Of a stretch of 64,000 nucleotides of DNA, positions 55,541-64,000 are shown piece after piece; the first letter of the stretch is position 1; the number at the start of each line of letters is the position of its first letter. The stretch spans positions 2,666,001-2,730,000 of the forward strand of contig NZ_CP110012.1 in the NCBI RefSeq assembly GCF_025947365.1, given 5' to 3'. Made by a program: the position numbers and the translations under genes. The stretch comes from Flavobacterium sp. N502540 (GTDB taxonomy: Bacteria; Bacteroidota; Bacteroidia; Flavobacteriales; Flavobacteriaceae). Below the pieces are notes generated by a model. That model was not told the DNA's origin. It was given only the letters and a program-made list of their open reading frames with translations, and did no database searches.

Positions 55541-55574
55541 ATACAAAGCCTCAGATTGCTCCGAAGCTTTGTAT
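55541..55574. terminator. GCTTCAGA-family bidirectional terminator
   Basis: ATACAAAGCCTCAGA/TCCGAAGCTTTGTAT hairpin (mostly paired) between the RiPP operon and the convergent receptor gene. Confidence 0.8.
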
Positions 55575-55591
55575 TCAATTAAAAAGACCGA

Positions 55592-57982
55592 TTAGTTTGC
55601 TCTGCTTCTTTCTTCTTCATTACCAAAATCGCGTTGTTTTGATTTGATACTTTGGTTTCCGAATTTATAACTCAATGAAATTCTGAAACCTCTTGTGTCG
55701 GAATAGCTTTTTACATTGGTTTTAATATGGTTGGAATCATAAGAAATTAATGGTTTTTGTGCGTTCAGTAAATCCTCGCCAATGATGGTAACCGAAAGAT
55801 TTTTATTGAACGTTAACAGCTTAACAGAAATGTCAAGAATATTCAAAGTCGAGATATTAAAAATTTGATAACGGCCAGGCAGTTGTAAACCATAATTTAA
55901 ACCAAGAAATAAGGTTTTGTTGCTGTTGATGGTAAAATCATTATTGCTGTAAAGGTATCCGTTGTACCCATCGATTGACTGAATAAAAGCAGTTTTTGAT
56001 TTTACATTCTGATAGTTTAAATTGAATCCGGTAAAGCTGTTCCACCATGACCATTTGTTGAAATTATAAGAAGTCGAAAGTCCAATTTGGTAAGTGTTAG
56101 CATAGTTTAAAGGCGTGTTTCTGGTAATGTTTGTACTCGGATCAATAATCGATAACTCCTGTCCAAAATCGGAAACCTGAGAGAAATAAACGGAACTTAC
56201 CCATTTTTGATTTCGGATAAATGAAAACTCAAAATTATCAATCAATGAAGGCTTTAAATATGGATTGCCTTCGGAATAATAATACGGACTTGTTTTAATG
56301 ACAAAAGGATTCAAATAATCAAAATCTGGTCTGCGGATTCTTCTGCTGTAGTTTAAGGAGAAAGAATTACTTTCATTAGGAACATAAGTCAGGTAAGCTG
56401 TTGGGAATAATTTGATGTAATTGTTAGTGTTGGTTTGATTCAGATTTTCAGAATACCCTTTGGTTTGTGTTGCTTCGATTCGTAATCCAATTTGAGTTTC
56501 CCATTTTGAATTTATTTTTTTACTTCCTGAGAAATATAAAGCCTGATTGTACTCTTTATAATTAAAAACATTGGACTGATTGGTGTTGAAAACGGGAGTT
56601 CCGGTTTCGTTATCGTACACGATCAGATTGTTGTTTGTATTGGTATGGAACGTTTTGGCTCCAAAACTAAGATTTGCCCAGTCGTAGGGTAAAGAAACAT
56701 CAATATTGGCGGAGTAATTTTTGATGGTATTGACATTGGAATTCGTTGAAGAGAAAAAACCTCCGGGAATCTTATTTTTACTACTGTCTAATTCATTCCC
56801 TGAAAAGAAACGGAAGTCATTTTTGTTATAAGCAAAATAATCCAGATCCATTGAGATGTTTTTTCCTAAGCTGTCTATTGCAATCGAATTATGAAAGTTA
56901 ACGGCATTCATTTTTGGGTTATTTTTAGCATTGGCATTCGAAGTGATATAGGAATCCGCCATTCCGTTTGCATTATCATAAATAGTGGTAAAAGGATTGT
57001 TTGCATTTACTTTATTCGTAAAACTGCCAAGGTATTTAAGTCCGGTACTCCATTTTTCGGTTACTTTATAATCAAGACCAAGGCCTAAACTTAAAACATC
57101 GGCTGTCGATTTGTTTTTAACTTCCTGTTTCCAGGTTTCGTCTTTGTAAAAAATAGTACTTTCAGAAGTCGTCAGTAATTTTTGTTTTCCTTTGCTTACC
57201 GAAGCCTGAGCAGAGAGTTTATCATGATTGTACGTAAACAACCCGTTTGCATTTCCGCCTGCGTATGTTTTTTGGGTGTAAGAGGTTCCAAGATTAGCAT
57301 TCCATGAGTTTGCTTTTGCTGTTTTCAGTTTAATATTAATAAGACCGCTATTGCCTTCTGCATCATATTTTGCAGGGGGAGTAGTAATTACTTCAATGCT
57401 TTTAATATTATCAGACGGAATTGATTTCAGGAATGCTGCCAGATCTTCCTGAGGCATTCTTTGCAAACGATCGTCAATCATTACTAGGATCTCACCTTTG
57501 CCCACAATCGAAACAACCTCATTTTGAACCCTTACGGTAGGTGTTGCTTTTAAAGCATCTAAAGCGGTTCCTCCGGTGGCTGTTACAGAATTTTCGACGT
57601 TAAAAACAAGTCGGTCCACTTTTTGTTCGATTAGTTTTTTTCTTGATTTCAGCGTTACACCTTCCAGTTGCACCGATTCTTTAATTTCAATGATACCCAG
57701 ATCCGTATTGTGATCAATTGTAATTTCGCGGTTCATATATTCTGTGCCAAATTGTTCCAATATCAAACGGTAATTTCCCTTTGGAATTTTCAGAACAAAA
57801 CTCCCCAAACTGTCGGTTGAAGCCTGAGCGGTCAAAGTTTTTTGAGGATTGAACAAACTGCCGATGATAAACTCAACAGCTGCTTTATTTTGATTGATCA
57901 CTTTTCCCTTAAGTTCATATTGCTGAGCAAAAGAATACGTTTGAAATAAAAAGGCAAATATTAAAAGACTACTATTTTTCAT
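55592..57982 (-). CDS. TonB-dependent receptor, OMP_b-brl_3 type
   Basis: A 796-residue outer-membrane receptor. The start is set at ATG 57980-57982, where a signal peptide begins (MKNSSLLIFAFLFQTYSFAQ). Residues 25-105 form a carboxypeptidase-D-like domain (KGKVINQNKAAVEFIIGSLF); a plug-like domain follows (KKLIEQKVDRLVFNVENSV, GTALDALKATPTVRVQNEVV, ITTPPAKYDAEGNSGLINIKLK). The C-terminal half is the barrel with LNYSRRIRRPDFDYLNPFV. It ends with a basic tail after YKFGNQ. Divergent from a LytS/LytTR pair that may regulate it. Ligand unknown. Confidence 0.85.
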   Translation of the reverse strand: MKNSSLLIFAFLFQTYSFAQQYELKGKVINQNKAAVEFIIGSLFNPQKTLTAQASTDSLGSFVLKIPKGNYRLILEQFGTEYMNREITIDHNTDLGIIEIKESVQLEGVTLKSRKKLIEQKVDRLVFNVENSVTATGGTALDALKATPTVRVQNEVVSIVGKGEILVMIDDRLQRMPQEDLAAFLKSIPSDNIKSIEVITTPPAKYDAEGNSGLINIKLKTAKANSWNANLGTSYTQKTYAGGNANGLFTYNHDKLSAQASVSKGKQKLLTTSESTIFYKDETWKQEVKNKSTADVLSLGLGLDYKVTEKWSTGLKYLGSFTNKVNANNPFTTIYDNANGMADSYITSNANAKNNPKMNAVNFHNSIAIDSLGKNISMDLDYFAYNKNDFRFFSGNELDSSKNKIPGGFFSSTNSNVNTIKNYSANIDVSLPYDWANLSFGAKTFHTNTNNNLIVYDNETGTPVFNTNQSNVFNYKEYNQALYFSGSKKINSKWETQIGLRIEATQTKGYSENLNQTNTNNYIKLFPTAYLTYVPNESNSFSLNYSRRIRRPDFDYLNPFVIKTSPYYYSEGNPYLKPSLIDNFEFSFIRNQKWVSSVYFSQVSDFGQELSIIDPSTNITRNTPLNYANTYQIGLSTSYNFNKWSWWNSFTGFNLNYQNVKSKTAFIQSIDGYNGYLYSNNDFTINSNKTLFLGLNYGLQLPGRYQIFNISTLNILDISVKLLTFNKNLSVTIIGEDLLNAQKPLISYDSNHIKTNVKSYSDTRGFRISLSYKFGNQSIKSKQRDFGNEEERSRAN

Positions 57983-58075
57983 GGTTTTTAGATTAATTAC
58001 GCTGCAAAACTGCGCTGAAAAAATGCCTAAAACTACTTTTATCGACAAACCCCCGCGATTAATCTACAAACCCTA

Positions 58076-58106
58076 TTTTGGACTTTTTTATGAATGCATA
58101 TCTTTG
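58076..58106 (+). promoter_or_regulatory. Promoter of the LytS-type kinase gene
   Basis: TTTTG at 58076-58080 and TATCTTTG at 58099-58106 fit the -33/-7 pattern with 18 bases between. The -7 box overlaps the ATG at 58094, so translation must start downstream, at 58121. Confidence 0.7.
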
Positions 58107-58120
58107 AAAAAAACAAAAAG

Positions 58121-59143
58121 ATGTATAAAGGAACACTATCAAAAAAAGTAGAAGTATTCATTCACCTCATATATTGGCTTTTGATGGGGTATTTCACCTT
58201 TGTTAAAAATCTAATCCAGGCCAAAAATTACACTCCGGATCTGTTCCTGTCTACGTATATGATTGTGTTTGTATCAACCTTCTATTTTCATTATTTTGTG
58301 GTGATGAGATTGGTTTTTAAATCCTTTCAGTGGAAGAGATTTTTTGCCGGAGTATTGGTTTCGTACCTGTTTTTTACGGCCTTGCGATGGCTGTTGGAGC
58401 AGGAGATAAGTAACGTTTTATTTCATAGAATCAATTATACCAATCCAACCTTTTTTAATTATATGGAAGACAATCTGCATTACAGCAGCATGACTGTTAT
58501 TCTTAGTTCATTGCTTTGGTTTGTTATTTATTTTATCCGTTTGCTGGAGTACAATCAGATTATTCTGGAAGAAAGCAAAAACACCGAAATCAAATTTTTG
58601 AAAGCACAAATCAATCCGCATTTTATCTTTAATACCCTGAACAACATCTATTCGATGGTGTATTTTCAATCCGACAAATCGTTGATGGCAATCGAAAAAT
58701 TAAGTCAGATCATGCGTTTTACCACTTATGAATCTCAAAAAGAAAAGATAAAACTGGCCGATGAAATCGATTATATAAAAGCCTATATTGAGCTCGAAGA
58801 ATTAAGACATCAGGACAGTGCTTTTATTGATTTCAGAATTGAAACTCAAAATATTTCTGAAGAAATTCCGCCTTATATTCTGTCGCCTTTAATTGAAAAT
58901 GCTTTAAAACATGGAGTAACCTCCAATGAAAAACCAATTGTAATTGATTTACGCTTAAAAGATAAGAAGCTCAATTTTAAAGTAGTCAATGATATTGCGG
59001 TGCAAAAGAAAGACAAGCTGGGGGGTATTGGATTAAGTAATTTGAAAATGAGACTGGAAATTCATTATCCGCAGAAACATCAGATAAAAGTAGTCAATCA
59101 AAACAACCAGTTTACAGCTGAACTTGAAATAGAATTAAAATGA
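58121..59143 (+). CDS. LytS-family sensor histidine kinase
   Basis: A 340-residue membrane kinase. Four hydrophobic helices occupy about residues 10-150; the cytoplasmic part has the His_kinase signature KAQINPHFIFNTLNNIYSMV (His167), followed by an ATP-binding domain (PPYILSPLIENALKHGVT, GGIGLSNLKMRLEIHY). It phosphorylates the LytTR regulator that overlaps its last bases. The start at 58121 is chosen because a -7 box occupies the earlier ATG at 58094. The pair is divergent from a TonB-type receptor, its possible target. Confidence 0.88.
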   Translation: MYKGTLSKKVEVFIHLIYWLLMGYFTFVKNLIQAKNYTPDLFLSTYMIVFVSTFYFHYFVVMRLVFKSFQWKRFFAGVLVSYLFFTALRWLLEQEISNVLFHRINYTNPTFFNYMEDNLHYSSMTVILSSLLWFVIYFIRLLEYNQIILEESKNTEIKFLKAQINPHFIFNTLNNIYSMVYFQSDKSLMAIEKLSQIMRFTTYESQKEKIKLADEIDYIKAYIELEELRHQDSAFIDFRIETQNISEEIPPYILSPLIENALKHGVTSNEKPIVIDLRLKDKKLNFKVVNDIAVQKKDKLGGIGLSNLKMRLEIHYPQKHQIKVVNQNNQFTAELEIELK

Positions 59144-59829
59144 AAAAAATAAATTGTATCATATTAGACGATGAACCTTTTGCAGTAAAACTAATGGCAG
59201 ACTATGCTTCTAAGGTCCCGAGATTAAATGTTTTATACGCTGATTCAGATGTTTTTAAAGCCATTGAAATCTTAAATAATGAAGTGGTTGATTTGGTGTT
59301 TATCGACATTCAGATGCCACAATTAACGGGAATTGAATTGATGCAGATGTTCAATCAGAAACATAATTTCATCATCACCTCTGCGTATCCGGATTATGCT
59401 TTAGATGTTTTTCAGTTTCATGTTATAGATTATTTACTCAAGCCAATTGTTTTTAATCGTTTTTATCAAAGTGTTGAGAAATTTATCCGTTGGCAGGAAA
59501 CCATGCAAAACCAGCAAACCGATGATTTTCTGTTTGTAAAAGCCGACAGAAAGCATCATAAAATAGCTACCGAAAATATTCTTTACATTGAAGGACTTAA
59601 AGACTACATCAGGATTCACACCAAAGGCGAAAAAATTATGGTTTTGGAAAACATGAAAGATATACTCGAAAAACTTCCCCTAAATCAATTTGTTCGTATT
59701 CATCGTTCGTACATTATTCCAAAAAGTAAAATAAAAGTGATCGAAGGCAATCAGATACAATTGACTGGAGGAGAACAGCTTCCTATTGGTGAAACTTATC
59801 GAAAACTGGTGAGTGACTGGCTGAGTTAA
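59140..59829 (+). CDS. LytTR-family response regulator
   Basis: 229 residues: receiver domain (residues 1-120) with acidic pocket IILDDEPFA and phospho-acceptor Asp56 in LVFIDIQMP, then a LytTR DNA-binding domain (from about 130: FVKADRKHHKIATENILYIE, IHTKGEKIMVLENMKDIL, FVRIHRSYIIPKSKIKVIEG). It overlaps the kinase gene by 4 bases and forms a classical two-component pair. Terminator follows at 59855. Confidence 0.93.
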   Translation: MKKINCIILDDEPFAVKLMADYASKVPRLNVLYADSDVFKAIEILNNEVVDLVFIDIQMPQLTGIELMQMFNQKHNFIITSAYPDYALDVFQFHVIDYLLKPIVFNRFYQSVEKFIRWQETMQNQQTDDFLFVKADRKHHKIATENILYIEGLKDYIRIHTKGEKIMVLENMKDILEKLPLNQFVRIHRSYIIPKSKIKVIEGNQIQLTGGEQLPIGETYRKLVSDWLS

Positions 59830-59854
59830 CCGCTTAAAATTGAAAATAAATAAG

Positions 59855-59883
59855 AAAGCTTCGGAGAAATCTGAAGTTTTTTT
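59855..59883 (+). terminator. GCTTCAGA-family terminator
   Basis: AAAGCTTCGGA/TCTGAAGTTTTTTT hairpin after the LytTR gene. The loop has the GAAA orientation, as at 30487. Confidence 0.85.
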
Positions 59884-60138
59884 GTGATTGAAATTGTTGA
59901 AGGTGAAAATGAAGTGATGTGATGTTTTAATAAAGTGGTTTGGATTGTCAGAAGGATTCGAATTGCAGTCTGAAAGTTTAAGGCGATCATTTGACAGAGA
60001 CATGTTAAGCTCATGTTTTACTGTAATGTTTTGTTTATTAACGGGTTTTATATAGTTTAAGACCGTTGTTTTTTTAGACCTGTTAAAAAAGTTAAAATTT
60101 GATTTTTATAAATATTTTTTTTCTTAGATAAATAATCA

Positions 60139-60167
60139 TTGATACTAGAGATAAAGTGTTATTTTTG
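60139..60167 (+). promoter_or_regulatory. Promoter of the fibronectin-III gene
   Basis: TTG at 60139-60141 and TATTTTTG at 60160-60167 with 18 bases between; the ATG follows 33 bases downstream at 60201. Confidence 0.65.
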
Positions 60168-60200
60168 CATTTTTTAACATGGAAATAACTACACATATTA

Positions 60201-62267
60201 ATGCCGGTAAATAAATTTTTTCTTTTCTTCTTGTTCTTTATATCAATTTGTAATTCTCAAAGTAAAAAAGTTCTGGTGATGGTCAACGCTAGAGCTCAAA
60301 AAGATAAAATTTTGATTCGCTGGGCCGTTAATTCGCCATCTGAATGGCAGAAAGCAAATAAAAAAGGCTTTATAATTACCAGAACTACTGTATTACGAGA
60401 CGGCAATGTCCTGTTAAAACCGGAAAAAACATATCTGACTCCTAAGCCATTAACACCGGAACCTGTTGATTCCTGGATTGATTTGGCACAAAAAGATAAT
60501 AACGCAGCTATTATTGCGCAAGCTATTTATGGTGAAAGCTTTGAAGTTACCGATGCTAAAGAAGGAGCTTTGTCTAAAATAGTAAATATGGCAGATGAAC
60601 TCAATCAGCGTTTTACTTTTGCATTATATGCAGCCGATATGAGTTTTGCCGGAGCAGTCAAAGCCGGTTGGGGATTTGTGGATACCAATGTAAAGGAAAA
60701 CGAGGTTTATGCCTATCAGGTTAAAGTTTTTGAAAGTTCAAATGTCAAAGAATCCTCTTATATGATTGGATTGAAGGACTATAGTGTGCTTCCTGCTCCA
60801 ACTGATTTTACTGCCGTTCCTGATGATAAAAAAGTAATGCTTTCGTGGGATTATGAGAGCTTCAAGAGAATTTATACCTCTTATATGGTAGAGAAATCTT
60901 CTGACGGAATCAATTTTGCTCCCATAACCACCACGCCAATAGTCAACCTGAATGATAAAGAAGAGCATCCTTCTAAAAGCATTTATTATATTGATACCCT
61001 TAGCGTAAACGATAAAACCTATCAGTACAGATTATATGGTATAACCCCATTTGGAGAAAAAGGCGAATTTACAAAACCAATTACAGCAACAGGAGTTGAA
61101 GCCCTAGTTACCCCGGCCAGACTTGTGGATTATAACATTATAAATTCAAACGAAGTCCTTTTGGAATGGGACTATCCAAAAGAAGCGGAAGGCTTTATTC
61201 AGGGGTACGAAATTAATCTGGCCGATAACGATAAAGGCCCGTATAAAGTGGTCTCTAAAATTATTCCCCCATCGGAAAGAAAGCTCAATTATAAAGAAAA
61301 TTTATTTCCGTCTAATTATTTTACCATTTCGGTAGTAGGTAAAAACAATCAAAAACTAACTTCTCAAAGTATGCTGGTACAACCGGTAGATTCTATCCCG
61401 CCAGCTAAACCAATAGGGCTTGAAGGGGTGATTGACAGTCTCGGAGTCGTTCGGTTGAAATGGAAATCCAATCTGGAAAAAGACCTGCGCGGTTATAGAA
61501 TTTTAAAAGCGAATAACAAAGGGGAAGAGTTTGTAGACATTTACCATCAATCGTACGTAGGGAATGAGTATAAGGACAGTGTGAGTCTGAAAATGACTAA
61601 TAGTAAGGTGTATTATAGAATTGCTGCCGAAGATATGCGTTTTAATATCTCGGAACCTTCTGATATATTAGTTTTAGACAAACCCGATAAGATTCCGCCG
61701 GCTGCGCCTATTTTTAAAGATTATGACAATAAAGAGGGTAAAGTGTATCTAAAATGGATACGCAGTTACAGTGAAGATGTAGTAGGATATAGTCTTAGAA
61801 GGAGAGAGAAAGGACAGGAGACCTGGATGGAGATTAAACAAATAAATGATACCATTCAGGAATTTACGGACGATAAGGTAGAGAACAGGAAAATTTATCA
61901 ATATGCCATTCTGGCTAAGGATAAAAGCAATCTCTGGTCGTCATTGGATCATTCTGTCATAACGGTTAATGTGTTGAATTTTACACCGGTTAAAGTAATT
62001 ACCTTTTTGCAGGGAACAGCAGACAGAGAAAATAAAAAAATTATGCTCTCTTGGGATTATACAAAAAACAAAGGTAAGGTTACCGGACTTAGTATTTATA
62101 AAAATGTAAAAGGAACTCCGCCAACTTTATGGAAAGAGCTGGATGGTACCATTTTTAGCTTAGAAGATAAAAATTTAAAAATTAATCAGGAATACGAGTA
62201 TCATTTTATTCCCAGTTTAGAAAATGACAGCCCGGCAAAAACCGAAAATGTAACAGTTGTGTATTAA
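60201..62267 (+). CDS. Secreted fibronectin type III repeat protein
   Basis: 688 residues with a signal peptide (ends SICNSQ). It contains about four fibronectin type III domains (around residues 195-295, 300-395, 400-500 and 505-600, with a partial one at the end), shown by PTDFTAVPDDKKVMLSWDYE, YQYRLYGITPFGEKGE, PIGLEGVIDSLGVVRLKWKS and APIFKDYDNKEGKVYLKWIR. The N-terminal 190 residues are different and unassigned. It is probably exported to the surface or periplasm as a scaffold. It is followed 4 bases later by the large repeat protein at 62272. Confidence 0.8.
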   Translation: MPVNKFFLFFLFFISICNSQSKKVLVMVNARAQKDKILIRWAVNSPSEWQKANKKGFIITRTTVLRDGNVLLKPEKTYLTPKPLTPEPVDSWIDLAQKDNNAAIIAQAIYGESFEVTDAKEGALSKIVNMADELNQRFTFALYAADMSFAGAVKAGWGFVDTNVKENEVYAYQVKVFESSNVKESSYMIGLKDYSVLPAPTDFTAVPDDKKVMLSWDYESFKRIYTSYMVEKSSDGINFAPITTTPIVNLNDKEEHPSKSIYYIDTLSVNDKTYQYRLYGITPFGEKGEFTKPITATGVEALVTPARLVDYNIINSNEVLLEWDYPKEAEGFIQGYEINLADNDKGPYKVVSKIIPPSERKLNYKENLFPSNYFTISVVGKNNQKLTSQSMLVQPVDSIPPAKPIGLEGVIDSLGVVRLKWKSNLEKDLRGYRILKANNKGEEFVDIYHQSYVGNEYKDSVSLKMTNSKVYYRIAAEDMRFNISEPSDILVLDKPDKIPPAAPIFKDYDNKEGKVYLKWIRSYSEDVVGYSLRRREKGQETWMEIKQINDTIQEFTDDKVENRKIYQYAILAKDKSNLWSSLDHSVITVNVLNFTPVKVITFLQGTADRENKKIMLSWDYTKNKGKVTGLSIYKNVKGTPPTLWKELDGTIFSLEDKNLKINQEYEYHFIPSLENDSPAKTENVTVVY

Positions 62268-62271
62268 GAGT

Positions 62272-64000
62272 ATGAAAAAGATTTATTTGTTATTGATTTT
62301 ATTGGTGTCCGGATTTGGATTTGGACAGGTTAATTTAACCGGAAGTGCTAATTATCACGCAATAGTGACTGCTACTATTGGAGATGCTACAGGAGATGGA
62401 TGCTGCTGCGGAGGTTTAGGATCTTTAAATCTGGATGGAATTGGGAGTGCGAGTGTTTTAAAAAAAAGTGATGACTCCTTTTGGGAAAATACATCTAATA
62501 GTTTTGAAAGGGATTATACCGATAGTAATTTGGCAACGAGTATTTCTTTGTATTCAAGAAGAAGAACAAGAAGTAACGGGTGTAGGGTTACGCAAGAAAA
62601 AGATGTTACAGTTTTAGTAGGGAGAAATCAGGATATTACTTATAAAGACTGGGATGACGCCAATGTTACGGGGGTTTTTGCTCCTTATGTTTATGGTACA
62701 CTAAGAGTTCAAACTTATCCTGTAATTAATTTAGTGAATCCGAATGTCCTGAACAATATGATTGGTAGCGATAGCAAGATTAATATACCTGAAATTACAG
62801 GTGTTAAGGAAGAATATTTCAATTGGATGTATCATATTGAAGGTGAGCAGGAGCGTGTTAGACGTGGCTTGTCATGGCGGTGGGTAGACAAGTGGAGAAG
62901 TTTGCCGGCGGCATATCAGGCTATAAATAAATTAAATATCCAATGTAAAGATTTTTTGCCTTATGAAGCAATTGGTAAAAAGATTACATTGAGAGCGAAT
63001 GTGATCGGAAGCAGAGTCGAATTACTTTATGTAAAATCTGCTCCACATATTTTATCAGTAGAAACTATTAAGACAAGTTGTTTTGATACCAATGATGGAA
63101 AAGTAAAGATAAATTTTAGCAGACCTTTGGATGTTGGGGAAACCTTATCACTTGATTTTGATGGAATGAATGGTGATGATGTCTATAATATTACCAAAGA
63201 TGGAATTTTTGATGGAAAAAAGTTAGATAATGATAATTCATTTACAGTTAAAAAATTAAACAAAGGTTTAACAACCCTTAAATTAATAGGATTTTTTAAC
63301 CAAGGTGTTTTTAAGGCTAATACGTATGTAATGGATCCGCAACATCAAACGAGTTTTACTATTACTTCACCTGAGCCGGTAGATTTTAGCTTAAGTTCTA
63401 CAAATGTTAATTGTTACAATGGTAAAGACGGTACGCTAACCATCAATGTATCCGGAGGAACCGAAGAAGGCTACGAATATTCATTAGATAGTGGAGTTAA
63501 TTGGACTCCTTTTAAGGATCCAAAAAGTTCAAAAGAAATTTTAACAGGCCTGTTTCCTGTTACAAAACCATCAATTACTTATAGTATAATAGTGAGGGAC
63601 AAGAATGGCTGTGTAGCAAAAGTTAAAGATAAAGTCAAAGTTTTAACCGAAACGATATCAGAACCTTTAGCGCCATTATCATTAATTTATACCTACAAAC
63701 AAGATCCCACATTTTCAGGAGCTTTCAACGGTAAAATTACAGCCTCTATAAGCGGTGGAACTATAAAAGACGATAAATCGTATGATTACAAATGGCTAAA
63801 AAAAACGGGAGAAGAGTTCAAAGTAACTGCTCAATATAATTCGACAAATAAAAGTTATACTATTTCACTGGAAAATGCACCTGCAGGAGCATATAAGTTA
63901 ACCGTAACAGATAAAAATTATACGGATGGTATCAATAAAGCAGGATGTTCAATTATAGAATCAGTAAATACACTGGTTGAGCCTAAACCAATAAAAATAA
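62272..64000 (+). CDS. Large SprB-like surface protein, truncated by window end
   Basis: Open from ATG 62272 to the last base (576 codons), so the gene is cut by the window. Signal peptide (ends GFGFGQ). A CCC cluster lies at about residue 43 (GDGCCCGG), with further single Cys later. From about residue 365, SprB-type repeats appear: SSTNVNCYNGKDGTLTINVS, then EYSLDSGVNWTPF, IIVRDKNGCVAKVKD, and ASISGGTIKDDKSYDYKWLK. Such repeats occur in large adhesins exported by type IX secretion and used in gliding. It is coupled to the fibronectin-III gene. The C-terminal sorting domain is outside the window. Confidence 0.75.
   Translation, partial: MKKIYLLLILLVSGFGFGQVNLTGSANYHAIVTATIGDATGDGCCCGGLGSLNLDGIGSASVLKKSDDSFWENTSNSFERDYTDSNLATSISLYSRRRTRSNGCRVTQEKDVTVLVGRNQDITYKDWDDANVTGVFAPYVYGTLRVQTYPVINLVNPNVLNNMIGSDSKINIPEITGVKEEYFNWMYHIEGEQERVRRGLSWRWVDKWRSLPAAYQAINKLNIQCKDFLPYEAIGKKITLRANVIGSRVELLYVKSAPHILSVETIKTSCFDTNDGKVKINFSRPLDVGETLSLDFDGMNGDDVYNITKDGIFDGKKLDNDNSFTVKKLNKGLTTLKLIGFFNQGVFKANTYVMDPQHQTSFTITSPEPVDFSLSSTNVNCYNGKDGTLTINVSGGTEEGYEYSLDSGVNWTPFKDPKSSKEILTGLFPVTKPSITYSIIVRDKNGCVAKVKDKVKVLTETISEPLAPLSLIYTYKQDPTFSGAFNGKITASISGGTIKDDKSYDYKWLKKTGEEFKVTAQYNSTNKSYTISLENAPAGAYKLTVTDKNYTDGINKAGCSIIESVNTLVEPKPIKI

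Noticed and set aside
58094..58120. Earlier ATG for the LytS-type kinase
   Set aside because: A -7 promoter box (TATCTTTG) lies directly after this ATG, so transcripts would begin downstream of it.

Overview
The window is from a low-GC, AT-rich Bacteroidota chromosome, most likely a Flavobacterium or close relative. The evidence is SusC/SusD-type transport, several plug-and-barrel receptors, the domain families DUF4494, DUF1761 and DUF4269, promoter boxes of the form TAnnTTTG, almost no Shine-Dalgarno sites, and a SprB-like surface protein. Assignments rest on reading motifs by eye; no database search was run.

Region 1 (0.2-3.7 kb) holds housekeeping and surface genes: a FemAB/GNAT-like transferase, a DUF1761 membrane protein, a leucine-rich-repeat protein and a small hypothetical gene. 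Region 2 (3.9-24.6 kb) is a polysaccharide utilization locus that looks built for mannose-rich N-glycans: GH97, mannose-6-phosphate isomerase, a LacI-type regulator broken by a frameshift, SusC, SusD, a domain-trimmed GH2 beta-mannosidase, two GH92 alpha-mannosidases, a GH125 exo-alpha-1,6-mannosidase, a ROK sugar kinase and a glycosylasparaginase. Together these would strip mannose, cut the core Man-beta-GlcNAc bond, release GlcNAc from Asn, and feed mannose to fructose-6-phosphate. Three near-identical palindromes (TTGCTAAATCGATTTAGCAA type) before GH97, lacI and susC mark a LacI regulon.

Region 3 (24.8-37 kb) is mixed: DUF4494, an S24-type repressor lacking its catalytic Ser, a divergent NTase/HEPN-like protein, an outer-membrane barrel, a lipoprotein with a permuted NlpC/P60-like His...Cys pair overlapping a small membrane protein (possible toxin-immunity pair, flanked by a 61-bp direct repeat), a secreted Ppx/GppA-like protein behind a (GTT)26 microsatellite, a methyltransferase and an M13 peptidase.

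Region 4 (37.4-49 kb) is the accessory-looking part: two adjacent HEPN-motif proteins (RNxxxH), regulators, an endonuclease V homolog, a double-glycine Cys-rich peptide with a TlpA thioredoxin and a C39-like/VKOR/DsbA-like fusion, a small autoregulated winged-helix operon, a GIY-YIG nuclease remnant, and three degenerate initiator-tRNA 3' halves scattered before one intact tRNA-fMet.

Region 5 (49-55.5 kb) has a GT39-type glycosyltransferase and a grasp-with-spasm RiPP cassette: precursor, secreted accessory protein, ATP-grasp ligase, an unlisted 55-residue coupled ORF, and a SPASM protein without a radical-SAM CxxxCxxC. Region 6 (55.6-64 kb) has a TonB-type receptor, a divergent LytS/LytTR two-component pair, and a fibronectin-III protein followed by a SprB-like protein that runs off the window end. 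Short hairpins of one sequence family (GCTTCAGA-loop-TCTGAAGC) end many transcription units throughout.
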